A stretch of DNA of 64,000 bases from Bacteroidota bacterium (lineage in GTDB: Bacteria > Bacteroidota > Bacteroidia > AKYH767-A > OLB10), in contig JADKJB010000001.1 in assembly GCA_016722525.1 (NCBI GenBank), positions 124,001 to 188,000 on the forward strand, in the 5' to 3' direction. The notes beneath the pieces are model-generated. The model searched no databases. It saw only the letters and a program-made list of their open reading frames with translations, and was not told where the DNA came from. Position numbers and translations under genes: made by a program. This document shows, in pieces, positions 1 to 11,769 of this stretch; positions within the stretch are counted from its first letter, which is position 1; each line of letters opens with the position of its first letter.

Positions 1-3000
1 CGTTTTATACCAACACCAATAACTATTCCGGCGGTACAACTTTTGACGAATTAAGGGTAGATCTGAGTCAGATTGGAAAACGTTCCTATGGTTATTTTAT
101 GGATGGCAACTGGCATCACATTGTATTTTCCTATAATTCTAAAACAGGTGTTAAGAAAATTTATATTGATGGAGATTGCCCTGATGGTTATTCGAAAACC
201 ATCACCACCGGATACTTTATTAATAATACATCAGTAAACCGCGATGTGATTTTAAATTCACAAGCGCCCTATTTGAAATACCATGGAGATATAGATGAAA
301 TTGCCTATTATAATTATATTTTGCCTCCAAATCAGATTTATAAACATTATCAGGATTTCACACAAAAAAAACATTTTACTTTTGCTGCATCATCAACACC
401 CGCTCCCAGCCCTGCTCCGGTGACTGCCGGTCTTGATATGAACGAGTTTGCTCCGGGTCACCCTTCCGTTTCCGTTTCTGTGATCGATCAACTCAGTCAG
501 TATCCTGCGCCAAGATATAAACCTGGCAATACCCTCATGAAAAATTTTAATTGGATGGATCCTGCTTATATGGGAGGATTATTTCAACCCGGAGTTACTA
601 CTACTCAAGCTGTTATTAATAGCACCATTATACAAACAGAATTAGCTAAGAATTTTAATTATCTTTTCAATGTAGGTTACTCAGGTAACCAGTTCGATAC
701 TGCTTGGACCGGAGCAGCAAACAATAATCCAACATTTAAACTTGGAATGAGAGTATTCAGAGCGCAACTCAATGGAAACAGCCCTGAATTAGTTTCCCAA
801 ACTAAAGCAAGTAATCACTATCTTCAAAATTCCAGTGGTCAGTTTCTAGACCTTAACGGAAACGTTACTTCTAATAAGTTATGGCGTCCCACTGCTCCTA
901 CTTCCTCTTATTCTGCCGATGGAAATTCTATTCTTTCAGGACTTAATTATTTATTTACCCGACTTAACCGAGGTGTTGATTTGATTAATGAAAATGGGGA
1001 GGTTTTTCCTTTTATCACTGAAACCGCAATGCTCAAAGATCCAGTAGTAACTGCAGCGAAAAATGCTTCGGGATTAGATTGGCAAACTTTTCTTGCAACA
1101 AAATTTAAAGAAAATGAAACAGCTTCCTTTCGCGATGTTTTCATGAGTCATCCCAGAATGACAAATTCTAAATTTACTGAATTTGCAATTGATGGCTATC
1201 CGCCCTTATACGGATTTAAATATAGTGAGGCCAGAAAAGTGAACCCGGTGGGCCGGAAATTGGAGAAACTGGACCACAGCATGGCATGGATGGCAATGGA
1301 TTGTTGACTCTCGCGTTCATGAACTGGCTCTTGGCGATCGCTTGTTTTCACCATTCGTCGCAGCAGGATGGGATGCTAATGAAGAATTGAATATTCGCCC
1401 TGCACAATGGTTGGGACTACTCAAATGTTTAGGAATGGCTGGTGCTGAATTTTATTATGCTGCATTCTTTTCAATTGGTGCTCCCTGGCCGGATGCGAAA
1501 AACTGGATTTGGCAGTCCTCCACTCCCTCTTATGCTCAAGCTGTTACCAGCCGATATGAGGATTTCCTGAGAAATGGTGAACTAATGATAGGAGATGTGC
1601 CTAATAACTATATCAATCAAACAGCACCAGGTTATAGCTTTAATACCGGTGACCTTCGTAAACTTGTTGTTGTTAGAAAACATAATGTCGGAAATAAATA
1701 TGCTATAACAGGAACCATTCAGCCGAATACCAGCATGATCGGAAATGCAGAAAATGCGAGTGTCGCTAAAATCAACCTGGATGGACTCACCGTCAAGTTT
1801 GAAGTTAGAAGACAAGGCAGCACTTATATTTATGACAAAACCAATGCAAGCGCTCCTGTTTTCTATCAACTGGATAAATGGCATGAAGCATCACACCCTT
1901 CCAGATGGGCCAGCGATTTTGTTTTAGAAGCTGAATTGTTTGACAACAACAATTCCAACGCTATAATTAAAACCACCGTTCCTGCCGGCACGGCTTCCGG
2001 AGACTTTACAAATTATACCAGCTATGTTTCATTCAGTACTTCTTCTGATATCATTTTTAATTTCTTCCCTCGTAAAAATGCACCTACTACCCAATACTTA
2101 TGGGTGAGAGCTCGTAGCAAAGATGGCTCCTCTACCGGCTTTTCAGCTCAACTCGATGGAGGAACTTCAAATACTTTAAGTTGCATTGTTGATACCAACT
2201 GGGTATGGTATCGATACAACACTTCCAACATTGCTGTTACTTATTCAGGATTGACAAATGCGAACCATGAATTGAAAATCACAGCAACAAATACAAAAAT
2301 CGAAATCGATAAAGTAATTTTGACAAGCACATCCGGCGCGGTTTACGGAAGCACTACTAATCCATGCGCAACGGCACAGGCTTCTATTACTGCAGGAGGT
2401 CCCGTTTCGTTCTGCCAGGGTGGAAGCGTTGCTCTTACTGCAAGTAACGGTACAACCTACCTGTGGTCCAATGGAGCTACCTCAAAAACCATAACTGTTA
2501 CTACTTCCGGCACATATACTGTTACCGTTACTACAACTGGCGTTGGATCATCCACGTCTTCACCTGTAACTGTTACCGTCAATGCACTTCCAACTTCAAC
2601 AATTTCAGCTAGCGGTGCCACCACTTTCTGTTCTGGCGGATCCGTTACACTCACGGCTTCTGCAGGGAGCTCTTACTTGTGGAGTCCGGGCAATCAAACT
2701 ACACAAGCTCTGACAACCAGCACAGCAGGAACTTATAATGTCAGAGTCACAAATTCGAATGGTTGCACAAAAGTGTCTTCTAATACAACAGTCACAGTAA
2801 ATAGCCTTCCCTCAGCTGTAATTACACCTAGTGGACCACTCAATATAATTCAAGGTGCAAATGTCATTTTAACATCAAGTTCCGGTTCCAGTTATTTATG
2901 GTCACCGGGAGGACAAACAACTCAAGCGAAAACAGTAAGTACTGCAGGTAGTTATACAGTTAGAGTAACAGGCAGTAACGGATGCTCTGCAACATCAGCA

Positions 3001-4098
3001 GCCGCAGTCGTAACAGTATCTCCTGCCGGAACAGCTTCCATCTCCGCATCTGGTCCAACTACCTTCTGTCAGGGCGGAAGCGTTGCTTTAACAGCAAGTA
3101 ATGGAACCTCTTATCTATGGTCAACGGGTGCTTCTACAAAAACTATTACGGCAACTACTTCCGGAAATTATATCGTTACCGTTTATAACGGAGGTTCACC
3201 GGCAGTGGCACCGGCTATGGCTGTTAATGTTTTAGCACTTCCAACAGCTACAATCACTCCTAGTGGATCAACCAGCGTTTGTTCAGGCAGTTCTATAAAT
3301 TTGGTTGCCAGTTCAAATTCTGCTTATTCATGGACGCCAGGGGGTCAAACTACTCAAAGTATAACAGTAGCAACCGCCGGAACTTACAACGTTACCGTGA
3401 CTGGTTCTAATGGATGCACACAAGTTGCAACCGCTGTGCCGGTGACTATTATAACATGTACTTCTATTTGTGCGCCTCCTTTTGGACTAATTACAAATAA
3501 CGTAAATTCCAATTCTGCAACTGTTTCCTGGGTAAGTCCGAATTCAGGACAAACCGAATTTCAGGTGAAACTGAAGAACATGGCAACTGGTCTTATATAT
3601 GTTGCAAATAGAGTATCAGCAGCAACAACCATGGTCACTATTGCAGCCAATGCTAATACAAGTTATAGATGGTGGGTAAGATCATGGTGTGGACTATCAA
3701 AATCAAGTTACGCTGGATTTTTGTCATTCAATACTCCTACTGTCCGTTTGAATGATACATTAGATGAAACTACTGATGAGTTTACCCCTTTGACACTTAC
3801 TAATGATCCTGAAGATTTAGATGGCACCATGACTATTCAGCTGGATGAAAACCAGGTTCAGATTTTCCCGAATCCTGCATCCAACGAAGCAAATATCTCT
3901 TTCAGCTCATCTGTGGATGAAGTGTTCACCATTTCATTACTGGAATTAAATGGGAAGTTAATAAATCAAATACAAGTTGATGCAAAAGAGGGATTCAATA
4001 TCCATCCTTTTGATATAACTCATCTTGCCAAAGGTATGTACTTGGTGAATCTAACTGGAAATGGCAAAACCACATTAAAGAAACTGGCAATACAATAA
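1..4098 (+). CDS. Giant T9SS cargo protein, paralogue A (5' partial, frame-broken)
   Basis: The reading frame is open from the left window edge, so the N terminus and signal peptide lie outside. Order of parts: LamG/concanavalin-like fold (to about nt 360), an uncharacterised core (about 430-1860) with motifs PRYKPGNTL, NFNWMDP, GWDANEE and GAEFYY, a CBM6/35-like sandwich (about 1920-2340), five Ig/PKD-like repeats, one Fn3 domain (about 3463-3745), and a T9SS type A sorting domain starting at IFPNPAS (about 3865). It is therefore expected to be exported by Sec and T9SS and anchored or released at the surface. The frame breaks near nt 1243: relative to the paralogue at 5688-11725, 44 nt are missing after RKVN. 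The core looks like a TIM-barrel hydrolase with a following beta sandwich, but that is inference and no family was recognised. A strong terminator follows. Confidence 0.8.
2380..3459 (+). repeat. Five tandem Ig/PKD-like domain repeats (coding)
   Basis: Five in-frame units of about 72 codons. Each has the pattern xIxxSGxTxFCxGGSVxLTA, then YLWSPGGQTTQ, then an SYTVRVT strand and a GC near the end. These are protein-level repeats of an adhesin or spacer type, not DNA satellite repeats. They separate the catalytic-looking part from the Fn3 and sorting domains. Confidence 0.85.
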
Positions 4099-4113
4099 CA
4101 TTTTCTTGTATAT

Positions 4114-4147
4114 AAAAAAAGGCGCTTCACAGAAGCGCCTTTTTTTA
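4114..4147 (+). terminator. Rho-independent terminator after paralogue A
   Basis: Perfect 9-bp stem (4120-4128 with 4132-4140), 3-nt loop, flanked by an A run on the left and a T run on the right. It lies 20 nt past the stop at 4098. The A/T flanks would allow it to work in both directions. Confidence 0.92.
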
Positions 4148-4382
4148 TATATGTCAGTATTTGGTTTTACTTCAAAAAGCAGAATAGAATTTTCCGAAAA
4201 TCATGCAATTTTACTAAAATACAACAGTCATTTAAAATAGAAGTTCACTGCTTTTTTTTCTAAGAATCAACCTTTTCAAGGGTTTCAAAAACCATAGTTG
4301 TTTAAAAATAGACGTTTTGCTGAATTTTCTTTCAAAATGAATAGGAGGAGTAAGTTGTTCCATTCAGGCTTGAACTCAGGCC

Positions 4383-4390
4383 TACTTTTG
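4383..4390 (+). promoter_or_regulatory. Bacteroidota -7 box (TACTTTTG)
   Basis: Exact TAnnTTTG match 12 nt upstream of the ATG at 4402. No well-spaced -33 TTG is visible; the nearest is 25 nt upstream. The 4099-4401 gap holds only this box and the terminator. Confidence 0.5.
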
Positions 4391-4401
4391 TTGCAACAAT
4401 A

Positions 4402-5255
4402 ATGAATAAGCAATTAAACATCCTTCAATATTTACAACAAACACTCTGAAAAAGACAGCTACGAAATTAATTAACAGTTTTCAAGGATTATTTCAATCCG
4501 GCTCTAAAACTATTAAATTGCTAACAGTTTTAGCAGTAACAAGTACAACTATTGCAAACGCCCAAATTGTAATTAATGGTGGATATGAAGAAGTCGAAGT
4601 TTCAAAAGATCAGTTAGCTCCTGTAGACAGAATAGCAGGTAGTCAGATAATGCCTGCAAAAAATATTATTGGCGCTCCTATATGTCCTTCTATCAATTCA
4701 CTTAATATGGTCGATCTTGGCTATGATAAAGTACTAGTTGATTGGACTAGTTCGCTTAACTTTGATAGTATTCTGTTCCGGTTTTCAGTTTCCGGTTCAT
4801 TAACCTCCAGAATTATTTCCATTCCAGGAAGTCCGAATCCGGAAAGATATTTTATCAGGGGCCTGTTGTCTCAAACAACTTATGATATTGAAATCAGCAC
4901 AAAATGCGGAATCATTTACTCTGCCTGGAGTGCACCAATTACAGTTACAACTTTAATTGAGCCAGGACCAAAATTTTCAGCCAATGCAATTACAAATACA
5001 GAACACAATGTAAAACTTGTTCCAAATCCTGCAGACCTTTTTACTAAAATTAAATTTAACACCAATTCTGATGATTCCAATGTTGAAATAAAAGTTTCAA
5101 CCCAGGCTGGACGAATTATATATAGCCAATCGGTAATAACAAGATTGGGTTTAAATGAAATTCCATTAGATGTTTCAACTTTCGCACCCGGTATATACTT
5201 TGTAAGTGTTACCAACGAAAGGGTAACTGCAGTTGAAAAACTGGTTGTTTACTAG
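4402..5255 (+). CDS. Small T9SS cargo protein: signal peptide, one Fn3, sorting domain
   Basis: Mature part: an Fn3-type domain (about nt 4684-4950) followed by a T9SS sorting domain (KLVPNPAD at about 5012 through LVVY at the end). The Fn3 domain closely resembles the third Fn3 of the giant protein at 5688-11725 (CPSI..., then ...GLLSQTTYD). The signal peptide is seen as KLLTVLAVTSTTIANAQ. The uninterrupted frame begins only at a TTG (4518), inside the signal peptide. The ATG at 4402 starts a frame that runs into a stop at 4447. Adding one A in the run near 4438 joins the two into a normal basic n-region plus hydrophobic core, so I place the start at 4402 with a likely consensus error. Function unknown. 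It looks like a stripped-down relative of its two giant neighbours. Confidence 0.72.
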
Positions 5256-5272
5256 AATAAAATTTTATAAAC

Positions 5273-5306
5273 AAAAAAAAAGAGGCTAAATAGCCTCTTT
5301 TTTTTT
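5273..5306 (+). terminator. Rho-independent terminator
   Basis: Stem 5281-5287 with 5292-5298 and a 4-nt loop, preceded by an A run and followed by a T run, 18 nt after the stop at 5255. Confidence 0.9.
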
Positions 5307-5440
5307 GCCCTCTTTTAGCAATGAATAATTAAATTTATAGATTTTAAATACCAATGAAACCAATTTTCAATACATTTTTAACCTTGGATTACATTTAATA
5401 TTTAGAAATTAAAATCAGGATTTTGTAGCAAAATCAATGC

Positions 5441-5467
5441 ATCCCGGAATATTTCCGGGATTTTTTA
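5441..5467 (+). terminator. Orphan terminator-like hairpin
   Basis: Perfect 9-bp stem (5441-5449 with 5453-5461), 3-nt loop, then a T run. It comes about 135 nt after another complete terminator, with no gene between. It may end a small RNA or act as a backup terminator. Confidence 0.65.
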
Positions 5468-5551
5468 TTTGAATCTAATTGAAATAGGAGACAAACCTTA
5501 CAATAGGGATCATGAAGTACTTAAAATCCTACGAAGGCATCTGTGATGCAA

Positions 5552-5559
5552 TATTTTTG
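5552..5559 (+). promoter_or_regulatory. Bacteroidota -7 box (TATTTTTG)
   Basis: Exact TAnnTTTG match 129 nt before the ATG at 5688, which would give a leader of about 120 nt. No -33 TTG at 17-21 nt spacing is visible, so this is a weak call. Confidence 0.35.
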
Positions 5560-5687
5560 AGACCATATGTCTGAAAGGAAAAATAATAAATACATCAAAT
5601 GACTCTTGAATAGAATTACAAGATTCATGCCAAACAAAGAAAGAAAATAAAAAACCTTCGATAATAAAACACTCAACAATTTAAAAA

Positions 5688-8600
5688 ATGAAAAACAACT
5701 TTACAAAAGAAATTACGAAAGGGAATCAAACGCCCAATGTGGTTATTCAATTTAGCTTGCTCGCTGCATTAATGGTATTAATGGCCATACTGAGTGCAAA
5801 TGCTCAAACGATCAACCCTATGAAATATTGGACTTTTAATGGATCCAATGCTGCCACCGATTCAATGGGTGTTACTAATTTGAATTTTACTTCTTATAAT
5901 TCACAATATACTGTAGGTACAAATGGATTGGTAGGAAAGTATATTTCCCTTGAATCTAATGGAAGTCTTATTGATGGAGGAACCATACCACTCAACAACG
6001 CATTTACCGTTGAGTTTCTTTTTAAGCCAGGGTACAAATTTAATACTACCAACCTATTACAAAGAGCGGATGGTGCTTTTTCAATTAGAATGGAATATGC
6101 CAAACTCACTTTTTTTACCTCTCATAATCATCATCTGGAGCCACCGTGGAAGATGCCTTGGAAAGTGAATTAAATGAATTAGGAAGGAAGTCTTATGGAT
6201 ATTATATTTGATGACAACTGGCACCACATGGTCTTCAGATTCGATGGAGCAGCTGGAACAAAACAAATCTGGGTGGATGGTCAACTTGCTTCTGGTTTTA
6301 GTAAAACAGTTACTCCGGGAACTTTTTCAAATTCAGGCAATACTACTTTTTGGATGAATCACACTATTAATTATGTAAAATACTTTGGAAGTATCGATGA
6401 ACTTGCAATATACAATACTGCCATTCCAGCAGCGCTTATTTACAAACATTATCTGGGAGTTCAAAATGGTCAACCTTATAATTTTGTAAACAATTACACG
6501 CAAGCTATTCCTGCTGCTGCCGGTGTTTCAGGACCTCTGGATGTAAATGAATTTGCAATTGGTCACCCTAATGTTACTATGACTGCAATGGAGCAGTTGA
6601 ATACCTTCCCCGTACCAAGATACAAACCAGGAAATACACTTATAAAGAACTTCAACTGGATGGACCCAAAATATATGGGTGGATTGTTCCAACCTGGAGT
6701 ATCGCAAACTCAAGCGGTCACAAATAGTGTTTTTGGTTATTTTCAGGGCTCAGTTAAATGGAAACACTCCGGAGTTATCGATGCAAAACAAACCTAATGA
6801 TCATTATTTGCAAAATGCCAACGGCCAGTTTATTGATGAAAATGGTAATATTACAAGTTATAAAAAATGGCGACCAACTGCTCCTCCTTCATCTTATAGT
6901 GGAGACGGATATAATGTAAAAAACCGTTTAAATGATATGTTTACTCGTTTAAATCGTGGAGTCGATATAATAAATGAAAATGGTGAAGTATTCCCTTTTA
7001 TTTCAGCAACAGCTGGAGCTATGGATCCAGTCGTTAATGCTGCTAAAAATGCTTCCGGCCTTGATTGGATAACTTTCCTTTCAAAAAAATTCATGGAAAA
7101 TGAAACGCAATCATATAGAGATGTGCTTATGTCGCACCCAATGTTAACTAATGCAAAGTTTACCGAATTCGGAATTGAAGGATATCCTCCAATTTATGGA
7201 TATAAATACAGCGAATCAAGGAAAATAAATTCGCTTATTAACAATCAATACTACTCTACTGCGTCAGTTTACACAAGATGGCCAAGTAACTGGAGAAATT
7301 GGACATCAGCATGGCATGGCTGGCAGTGGGTGGTTGAATCAAGGGTTAATGAATTGGCTGTAAATGATAGGCTTTTTTCTCCATTTGTAGCTGCAGGCTG
7401 GGACGCCAATGAAGAAGTTAATGTCAGACCAGCTCAATGGTTGGGCCTAATGAAATGCTTGGGAATGTCAGGTGCGGAGTTTTATTATGCCAGTTTCTTT
7501 TCACTCGGCGCTCCATGGCCCGATTCGAAAAATTGGATCTGGCAAGCGTCAATCCCTTCTTATGCGCAAGCAATCACCAGCCGTTATGAAGATTTTTTGA
7601 GAAATGGATCTTTACTTGATGGCGATGTTGCTAATTCTTATATCAATCCTACTGCACCCGGTTATAGCTTTTGGGCAGGCGATCTTCGTAAACTTGTTAT
7701 TGTTAGGAAACATAACACGATTAATAAATTTGCAATTACAGGAACTCTTCAGCCCAATACCAACATTGCCGGAAGCACCGAAACGGAAAGTGTTGCAAAA
7801 ATTGTTCTGGAAGGACAAAATATCTCATTTAAAGTGAGGCGCCAGGGAAACACTTACATTTATGATAAATCCAATCCTGCCGCTCCAGTATTCTACCAAC
7901 TCGACGGATGGCATGAAAATACACACCCTTCAAGATGGTCAAAAGATTTTAATCTCGAAAGTGAACTTTTGATAACACAAACTCTCAGGTAACAATAAAA
8001 CATCTGTGCCTGCAGGAACTGCATCCGGTGATTTTACCAACTACACTTCGTATGTATCATGGCCTGATAATACCCCAAATCCTGCTCCGGTTGAATACAA
8101 CTTCAGCCCCAGAAGCGGATCTAACAATGAACTGTATGTTTGGGTAAGAGCAAGAGCCAGAGGCGGCGTTTCTACTAGTATGAATGTACAGGTTGATAAT
8201 GCTGCAGCAAAAACAATTGGTTGTATTACTGACACTGCATGGACATGGTACCGTTATGATGCTTGCTCGCAACTTCCTATTAATTTGCAAAATCTTACTA
8301 TTCAAAATCACATTTTTAGAATTACTCCGGGAAATGACAAGCTTGAAATTGATAAAATTTTATTGACAACAAGTGCTACTTTGATATTAAATTCAGCTCC
8401 TCCTTCTTCCGGTTCGGCAAGTGCAACGGTTACGGCTAGTGGCAATACAACTTTCTGCCAAGGCGGAAGTGTTACTCTTACTTCAAGCAGCGGATCATCT
8501 TACCAATGGCTTCCAGGTGGACAAACTACACAGTCTATTACAGTTAATGCTTCAGGTTCTTATTATGTGAATGTAGGTTCCGGAACTGGATGTGCTGCAG

Positions 8601-11600
8601 TTTCAAATGCAGTTACTGTTTCTGTGCTTCAAGCACCATCATCAACAATAACAGCAGGAGGTTCAACAACCCTTTGTCAGGGAGCTTCCGTTTCATTATC
8701 TGCTCCTGCCGGCGCAGCGTCGTATCTTTGGACTCCGGGTAACCAAACAACCCAAACCATTACTACCAGCACTGCAGGCTCCTATTCCGTTAGAGTAACA
8801 AACACAGGAGGCTGCTCTACTACTTCAGCCCCCGTTACTGTTTCTGTGGGAAATTCTCCTGCAGCAAATATAACTGCAAACGGACCTACTGCTTTCTGCC
8901 AGGGACAAAATGTAACATTGACTGCTTCATCAGCAAATGCCTATTTATGGTTTCCCGGTGGCCAAACTACTCAATCAATAACTGTTTCATCTGCAAATTC
9001 CTATTCAGTTAGGGTTACCGGATCGGGAGGATGTACTGCAATGTCTGCTCCTACTGCTGTAACCATCAGTGCGGCTCCAACAGCTACAATAACTGCTGGT
9101 GGTTCAACTGTCATTTGCAATGGAGGCTCAGTGAGTCTTACAGCAAGTGCCGGTGCTTCCTATTTATGGACTCCGGGTGCATTTACTACCCAGTCAATTA
9201 ATGTTAGTAACGCTGGAGCCTATACGGTAAGAGTAACCAACAGCACCGGATGCTCTGCAACTTCTTCACCTACTAATATAACTATCTCAACACCACCAAC
9301 AGCAACTATTACTGCCGGAGGTGCAACAAGTTTCTGTACCGGAAGCAGTGTAACTTTAACTGCCACAGCTGCTGCTGCATATCTTTGGTCACCGGGCGGA
9401 CAAACTACACAGTCGATTTCTGCCAGCACTACAGGTGCCTATTCGGTGAGAGTAACAAATGCCGGTGGTTGTACCGCTACCTCAGCAAATACTAACGTCA
9501 ATGTTATCGCTGCTCCAAATGCTGCAATTGCTCCGAGCGGTCCTACTAACTTCTGTACAGGAGGAAGCGTTACGCTGACTTCTTCCGGAGGCGCTTCCTA
9601 CTTGTGGTCACCGGGTGGACAAACCAGCCAATCTATTAATGTTACTTCATCGGGAGCCTATTCCGTAAGAGTTACTAATAGTTCAGGATGTTCGAAAGTG
9701 TCTCCAGTAACCAATGTAAGTGTAAATTCCTCTCCAATTGCAACTATTTCCGCATCCGGAAGCACAAATCTGTGTCAGGGTGAAAGTGTAGTGCTTTCTG
9801 CCAGTAATGGAAGCAATTATCTTTGGAGCAATGGACAAACATCACAATCAATAAACGTTTCAACACCCGGATCCTATTTAGTAACGGTGTCTTCAGGAAC
9901 AGGATGTAGTGCAACTTCAGCACCACAAACAGTAACGGTATCTGCAGCTGTAAATGCATCCATTTCAGCAAACGGCCCTACAGCTTTATCGCCAGGCCAA
10001 AATGTAATGCTTACTGCAACCGGAGGCGCATCCTACTTATGGAGCCCAGGCGGACAAACTACGGCATCAATCATTGTTTCAACTGCCGGAACCTATAGCG
10101 CAACAGCATTTAATGCATCAGGTTGTTCTAATACCTCTTCACCCATCATTGTTACTGAAATTCCGATTTCAGGACCACCTGCTTCCATATCATCAAATGG
10201 TGGCACAGCAATTTGTCCAGGTGAAACGATAGTGTTGACTGCAAATAACGGTTCCGCATATGTGTGGAGCCCCGGCGGACAAACAACACAATCGATTTCT
10301 GTAACTTCCGGTGGAAACTATTCAGTTGTTGTTACCTCTATATCCGGTACGGGTGCATCAACGGCTGATATTGATATTACAGTTAGCCCGGTGCCTGCAG
10401 CTCCAGCTATTTTGTCCACTTATATTCCTAATTCCTCCTTCCAACTTCAGGCTTATGAGCCTACAGCACACTCTTATCTGTGGGCAAATGGTTCAACTTC
10501 ACAAACAATAACGATCAACAACACTGGCACCTACACGGTAAGAGCCATAAATGGATTGGGTTGTATATCTTCGCCTGAATCAATGGTTGTAACCAGTATG
10601 GCTTCATTACCTTGCGGGAATCCAAATATGCTTTCACATTATAGCATTACTAAAACTGAGGCTATTGTTTCCTGGAATCCTGCTGTTACTGCTGATTCAT
10701 TCCGTGTAAATTATACAAGAATCTCCACTCAGGTTACCGAAACTATTTATGTGCGTGGGAACATCAGCAATGTTAAATTGAAAAATCTTGCTGAAGGCGA
10801 AGCTTACAAATGGACAGTTTACTCCATCTGCGGCAGCAATCAAACCGGATCCAATTTTCGCCAATTTACAACATTGACCGGTCCGTTACCTTGCGGTTCT
10901 ACACCACAATATTTACAAACGTACAATATTAATTCAACTTTTGCGAAACTTTCATGGTTCGATACTCAAGCTGATAAATTTGTGATCCGTTACAGGGCTG
11001 TCGGAACTTCTGCTTATCAATACCGTCGCTCTTACACCTCACTTACTCAAGCTATGATTCAGGGACTGACTCCAAGTACCACCTATGAATGGAGCGTTAG
11101 ATCAATGTGCGATGCAAATGTTAGCTTGTACTCTACTCCTCTTTTCTTCACTACGCTATCTGCTTGTCCTTCTATTGGAAATGTAACTGTTAGTGAATTA
11201 GGATTCAATAAAGCTCGTCTTAGTTGGAATGCTTCCATCGTGGTGGATACTATCATGGTCAGATATGCTTTAAGTGGCACAACAGATTATAAGATTGTTA
11301 AAATTGCAGGAAATCCCGGTAATTATTTTGTTCTTGGATTGTTAGCGCAAACAACTTATGATGCTTGGGTGGCTACAAAGTGCAGTTCCGGAAGTACATC
11401 CATGTGGGGAACCGGTGTAACATTCACCACTTTCAACGAACCTAACTCAAGGAATACTCCCGAAGCAGGACTGTTGCATTTGAATGCATACCCGAATCCA
11501 ACCAAATATCAAATTGGTTTTGTGTTTGACGCCAAAGAGGAAGCTCCTTACACTGTAAAAGTTTGTGATATGGCAGGAAAAGAATTGCTTGCAGAAACAC

Positions 11601-11725
11601 GAGTTTCTACTGATGGGAAAAATGGCGACGAAGTTAGTCTTGCCGGTTTCGCTAGTGGAATGTACATGCTGGTAGTTCAGCAAGGTCCAATGATTGGAAG
11701 ATTTAAATTTAATATAAGTGAATAA
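5688..11725 (+). CDS. Giant T9SS cargo protein, paralogue B (frame-broken)
   Basis: N-terminal signal peptide (core LLAALMVLMAILSANAQ), LamG-like domain (about nt 5880-6450), the same uncharacterised core as paralogue A (about 6540-7920), CBM6/35-like sandwich (about 7950-8390), ten Ig/PKD-like repeats, three Fn3 domains (about 10610-11430) and a T9SS sorting domain starting near AYPNPTK (about 11488). As sequenced it is broken at about 6138 and 6207 (two compensating single-base shifts), at about 6731 (119 nt missing relative to paralogue A) and at about 7966 and 7997 (a T run and an A run, each one base short). Apart from the 119-nt loss these look like consensus errors. Restored, it would be about 2000 residues. 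Probably a surface polymer-binding or polymer-cleaving protein; substrate unknown. Confidence 0.8.
8423..10597 (+). repeat. Ten tandem Ig/PKD-like domain repeats (coding)
   Basis: Ten units of about 72-73 codons with the conserved core YLWSPGGQTTQSI and an SYSVRVT strand. Unit 10 is the most diverged. Paralogue A has five such units, so copy number differs between the two proteins. Confidence 0.88.
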
Positions 11726-11733
11726 CATCAATT

Positions 11734-11769
11734 AAAAAAAACTCCCGGACACTCCGGGAGTTTTTTTTT
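11734..11769. terminator. Shared bidirectional terminator
   Basis: 10-bp perfect stem (11740-11749 with 11753-11762), 3-nt loop, A run on one side and T run on the other. It sits between the stop of the + strand gene (11725) and the stop of the convergent - strand gene (11768). Confidence 0.92.

Larger units (their letters stand above)
5256..5687. other. Gene-free stretch of 432 nt
   Basis: Holds the terminator of the preceding gene, a second hairpin with T tail at 5441-5467 that belongs to no visible gene, and a TAnnTTTG box at 5552-5559. No coding frame of note. The interval between the two terminators (about 160 nt) could hold a small RNA. Confidence 0.6.

Noticed and set aside
8423..10597. 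CRISPR array or satellite DNA
   Set aside because: The repeated units are in frame, about 217 nt, conserved mainly at protein level, and have no constant short repeats with variable spacers.
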